Shown: positions 62,619 through 64,000 of the stretch, piece after piece
Layout of the letters: every line of letters begins with the position of its first letter
Numbering within the stretch: the first letter of the stretch is position 1
Assembly (NCBI RefSeq): GCF_024363255.1
Contig: NZ_AP026070.1
Span: forward strand, 3,906,001-3,970,000
Length of the DNA: 64,000 bases
Source: Shewanella sp. NFH-SH190041
GTDB taxonomy: Bacteria > Pseudomonadota > Gammaproteobacteria > Enterobacterales > Shewanellaceae
Direction: 5' to 3'
The notes under the pieces: generated by a model
Database searches by the model: none
The model's input: the letters and a program-made list of their open reading frames with translations, nothing else
What the model was told of the DNA's origin: nothing
Program-made: the position numbers and the translations under genes

Positions 62619-63458
62619 TTATTCCTGCTCTTCATGGTAAGTATCATCATAAAGTGCCATCAGCTCATCCACTTTTGTACGCGCACTCCCTTTTTGGCTG
62701 ATATTACGCTGCACCTGAATGCTCTCTAGCCTCGCCCCATGATACAGCTCTCGTGTCAACGGAATATCATGGTTGCTGATCAGCACAGGAATACCCCGTT
62801 CCAATGCCGTATGACGGGAATACCGAGCCAATAACGCCTGATCATCAAGAGAAAAACCGGCACCAACATAAGTGGTAAAACTGGCCGTTGTGGATAGCGG
62901 CGCATATGGTGGGTCACAATAAATCACATCGCCATCAGTGACTAATTCAAATGCCTGCTCGTAACTGATGCAGCGAAATTCAGCTCGCTGAGCTTTCTCA
63001 GCAAAAATTCTGATCTCTTTTTCTGGGAAATAAGGTTTTTTATATGAGCCAAATGGCACATTAAATTCACCTTTTTGGTTATAACGACAAAGTCCGTTAA
63101 AACCATGCCTGTTCAGATAAAGAAAATAAATCGCCCGTAAAAAAGGATCACAGCTGGAATTAAAATGTTTACGAGCGTCATAATAAGCTTCTTTGTTATT
63201 CATCCGATCAACAAATAATGCTTTTGCGGCTTGAATATATGTTTCAGGTTGACGCTTCACAATATTATACAAGTCAATAAGATCTTGATTTATATCGCAA
63301 AGAAGGTACTCGTCGTACTCAGTATTCAAAAATACCGAGCCAGCACCAACAAAGGGTTCCACCAAACGTTGCCCAGCCGGCAAGTGGCGATTCAGGGCAT
63401 CAACCAATTTAAATTTACCACCCGCCCATTTCAGGAAGGCTCTGTTTTTTCTGCTCAT
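62619..63458 (-). CDS. dam: DNA adenine methylase Dam
   Basis: Dam methylates adenine in GATC, guiding mismatch repair and replication timing. The 279-residue class alpha methylase has the AdoMet motif FLKWAGGKFKLVDAL (about residues 8-22), FVGAGSVFLN near 36, RHGFNGLCRYNQKGEFNVPF in the target-recognition part, and catalytic DPPY in VIYCDPPYAPLS near 180. It follows damX by 70 bases. Confidence 0.97.
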   Translation of the reverse strand: MSRKNRAFLKWAGGKFKLVDALNRHLPAGQRLVEPFVGAGSVFLNTEYDEYLLCDINQDLIDLYNIVKRQPETYIQAAKALFVDRMNNKEAYYDARKHFNSSCDPFLRAIYFLYLNRHGFNGLCRYNQKGEFNVPFGSYKKPYFPEKEIRIFAEKAQRAEFRCISYEQAFELVTDGDVIYCDPPYAPLSTTASFTTYVGAGFSLDDQALLARYSRHTALERGIPVLISNHDIPLTRELYHGARLESIQVQRNISQKGSARTKVDELMALYDDTYHEEQE

Positions 63459-63528
63459 TTAATTTGATTAACGCCGAGGAAAAAAGAAGATGACGATTGT
63501 ACTCTGTTTGTCACAAAAATTCACGGCT

Positions 63529-64000
63529 TCAACGTTGATAGAGCGGGTATTGCTGCATCTTTACCCACTGTCGTACCACAGGTGCGGAAATTTTGTATTT
63601 ATTCCCTAATAATTGCGCCGCATTTTCAGCCTCCCTCTTGGTAACATACTCACCTTGCAAGATCAGCCACCATTGGCGGTAACGCAGCACTCTGATATCC
63701 GTTTCAGCAGCTAACTTGTGTAATATGGCCGCAATAGAGCTTTCTCGGCTAACACTGGCCAACTGTACCGCGAACCCAACAGTCGGCTTACTGATATTTT
63801 GCGGGGCACTTTCGACTGCCACCGTGACCACTTCAGGCTCCGCAGGGTTATTCTCGCCATATTGATCATTCATCGTCTGCCCATCATTCAGCACTATCGT
63901 TGATGAGATATCCGGCATAATAGCCTTTGTCGTTAGTTTCATTGCGGAACCAATAACTTGCTTATTTACAGCATCCATTGCATTTTCAATAATTGAGTTC
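63529..64000 (-). CDS. damX: DamX C-terminal part with SPOR domain, 5' end outside window
   Basis: The frame is open to the window edge, so the visible 156 codons are the 3' end only. Residues of the last 80 form a SPOR domain (VGFAVQLASVSRESSIAAIL; IRVLRYRQWWLILQGEYVTK), which binds denuded glycan at the division septum. The preceding acidic, proline-containing segment would be the periplasmic linker. The position directly before dam matches damX of E. coli. Confidence 0.88.
   Translation of the reverse strand, partial: NSIIENAMDAVNKQVIGSAMKLTTKAIMPDISSTIVLNDGQTMNDQYGENNPAEPEVVTVAVESAPQNISKPTVGFAVQLASVSRESSIAAILHKLAAETDIRVLRYRQWWLILQGEYVTKREAENAAQLLGNKYKISAPVVRQWVKMQQYPLYQR

Overview
The window is a chromosomal segment of a gammaproteobacterium, most probably Shewanella. 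The gene sets and their order argue for this: pdhR-aceE-aceF-lpd next to acnB and rsd/hemE, nadC-pilABCD-coaE-zapD-yacG-mutT, and damX-dam with rpe-gph-trpS. So do the gammaproteobacterial rRNA operon and the number of c-di-GMP and chemotaxis proteins. The species call is inference; no database was searched. The sequence is ordinary core chromosome with small accessory inserts. I see no prophage, insertion sequence, CRISPR array or tRNA gene.

Layout. 1-3.2 kb: the end of a crotonase-family gene, a receiver-CheC protein with a PAS-GGDEF diguanylate cyclase, and a small Cys-rich zinc-ribbon protein. 3.2-8.5 kb: ssb, a YajR-like MFS exporter and uvrA. 8.6-10.8 kb: an S41 protease lipoprotein with a companion lipoprotein. 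10.8-15.4 kb: dbpA, an LpxL-type acyltransferase and a U32 protein. 15.7-17.8 kb: a chemoreceptor and a 74-residue unknown. 17.9-21.7 kb: two spondin-domain secreted proteins followed by an OmpR-type regulator and a histidine kinase. 21.7-28 kb: hemE, a candidate small RNA, rsd, acnB and an hxpB-like phosphatase. 28-35.1 kb: an M13 metallopeptidase, a patatin/beta-barrel protein and a PAS-GGDEF-EAL protein. 35.2-45 kb: the pyruvate dehydrogenase operon with pdhR, then ampE, ampD and nadC. 45-46.4 kb: a gene-poor AT-rich stretch with a 7-bp tandem repeat. 46.4-53 kb: pilA-pilB-pilC-pilD, coaE, zapD, yacG, mutT. 53-59 kb: an rRNA operon on the minus strand without spacer tRNA, with a hairpin-rich trailer. 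59.4-64 kb: trpS, gph, rpe, two small plus-strand genes, dam and the 3' part of damX.

How the genes work together. pdhR sits at the head of the PDH operon with a perfect PdhR-type operator in front of it and an FNR/EtrA-like site farther upstream, so acetyl-CoA entry appears to be under pyruvate and probably redox control; acnB and lpd continue the same carbon flow. pilABCD gives the pilin, assembly ATPase, platform protein and peptidase of a type IV pilus. The spondin/two-component block looks like a self-contained secreted-protein and sensor module, and the regulator's ribosome binding site lies in one arm of a perfect 10-bp inverted repeat.

The least explained signals are that Shine-Dalgarno-masking hairpin (19457-19499), a compact promoter-plus-terminator unit between hemE and rsd (23059-23183), the structured rRNA-operon trailer (53387-53570), the palindromes upstream of pdhR, and the repeats between nadC and pilA.
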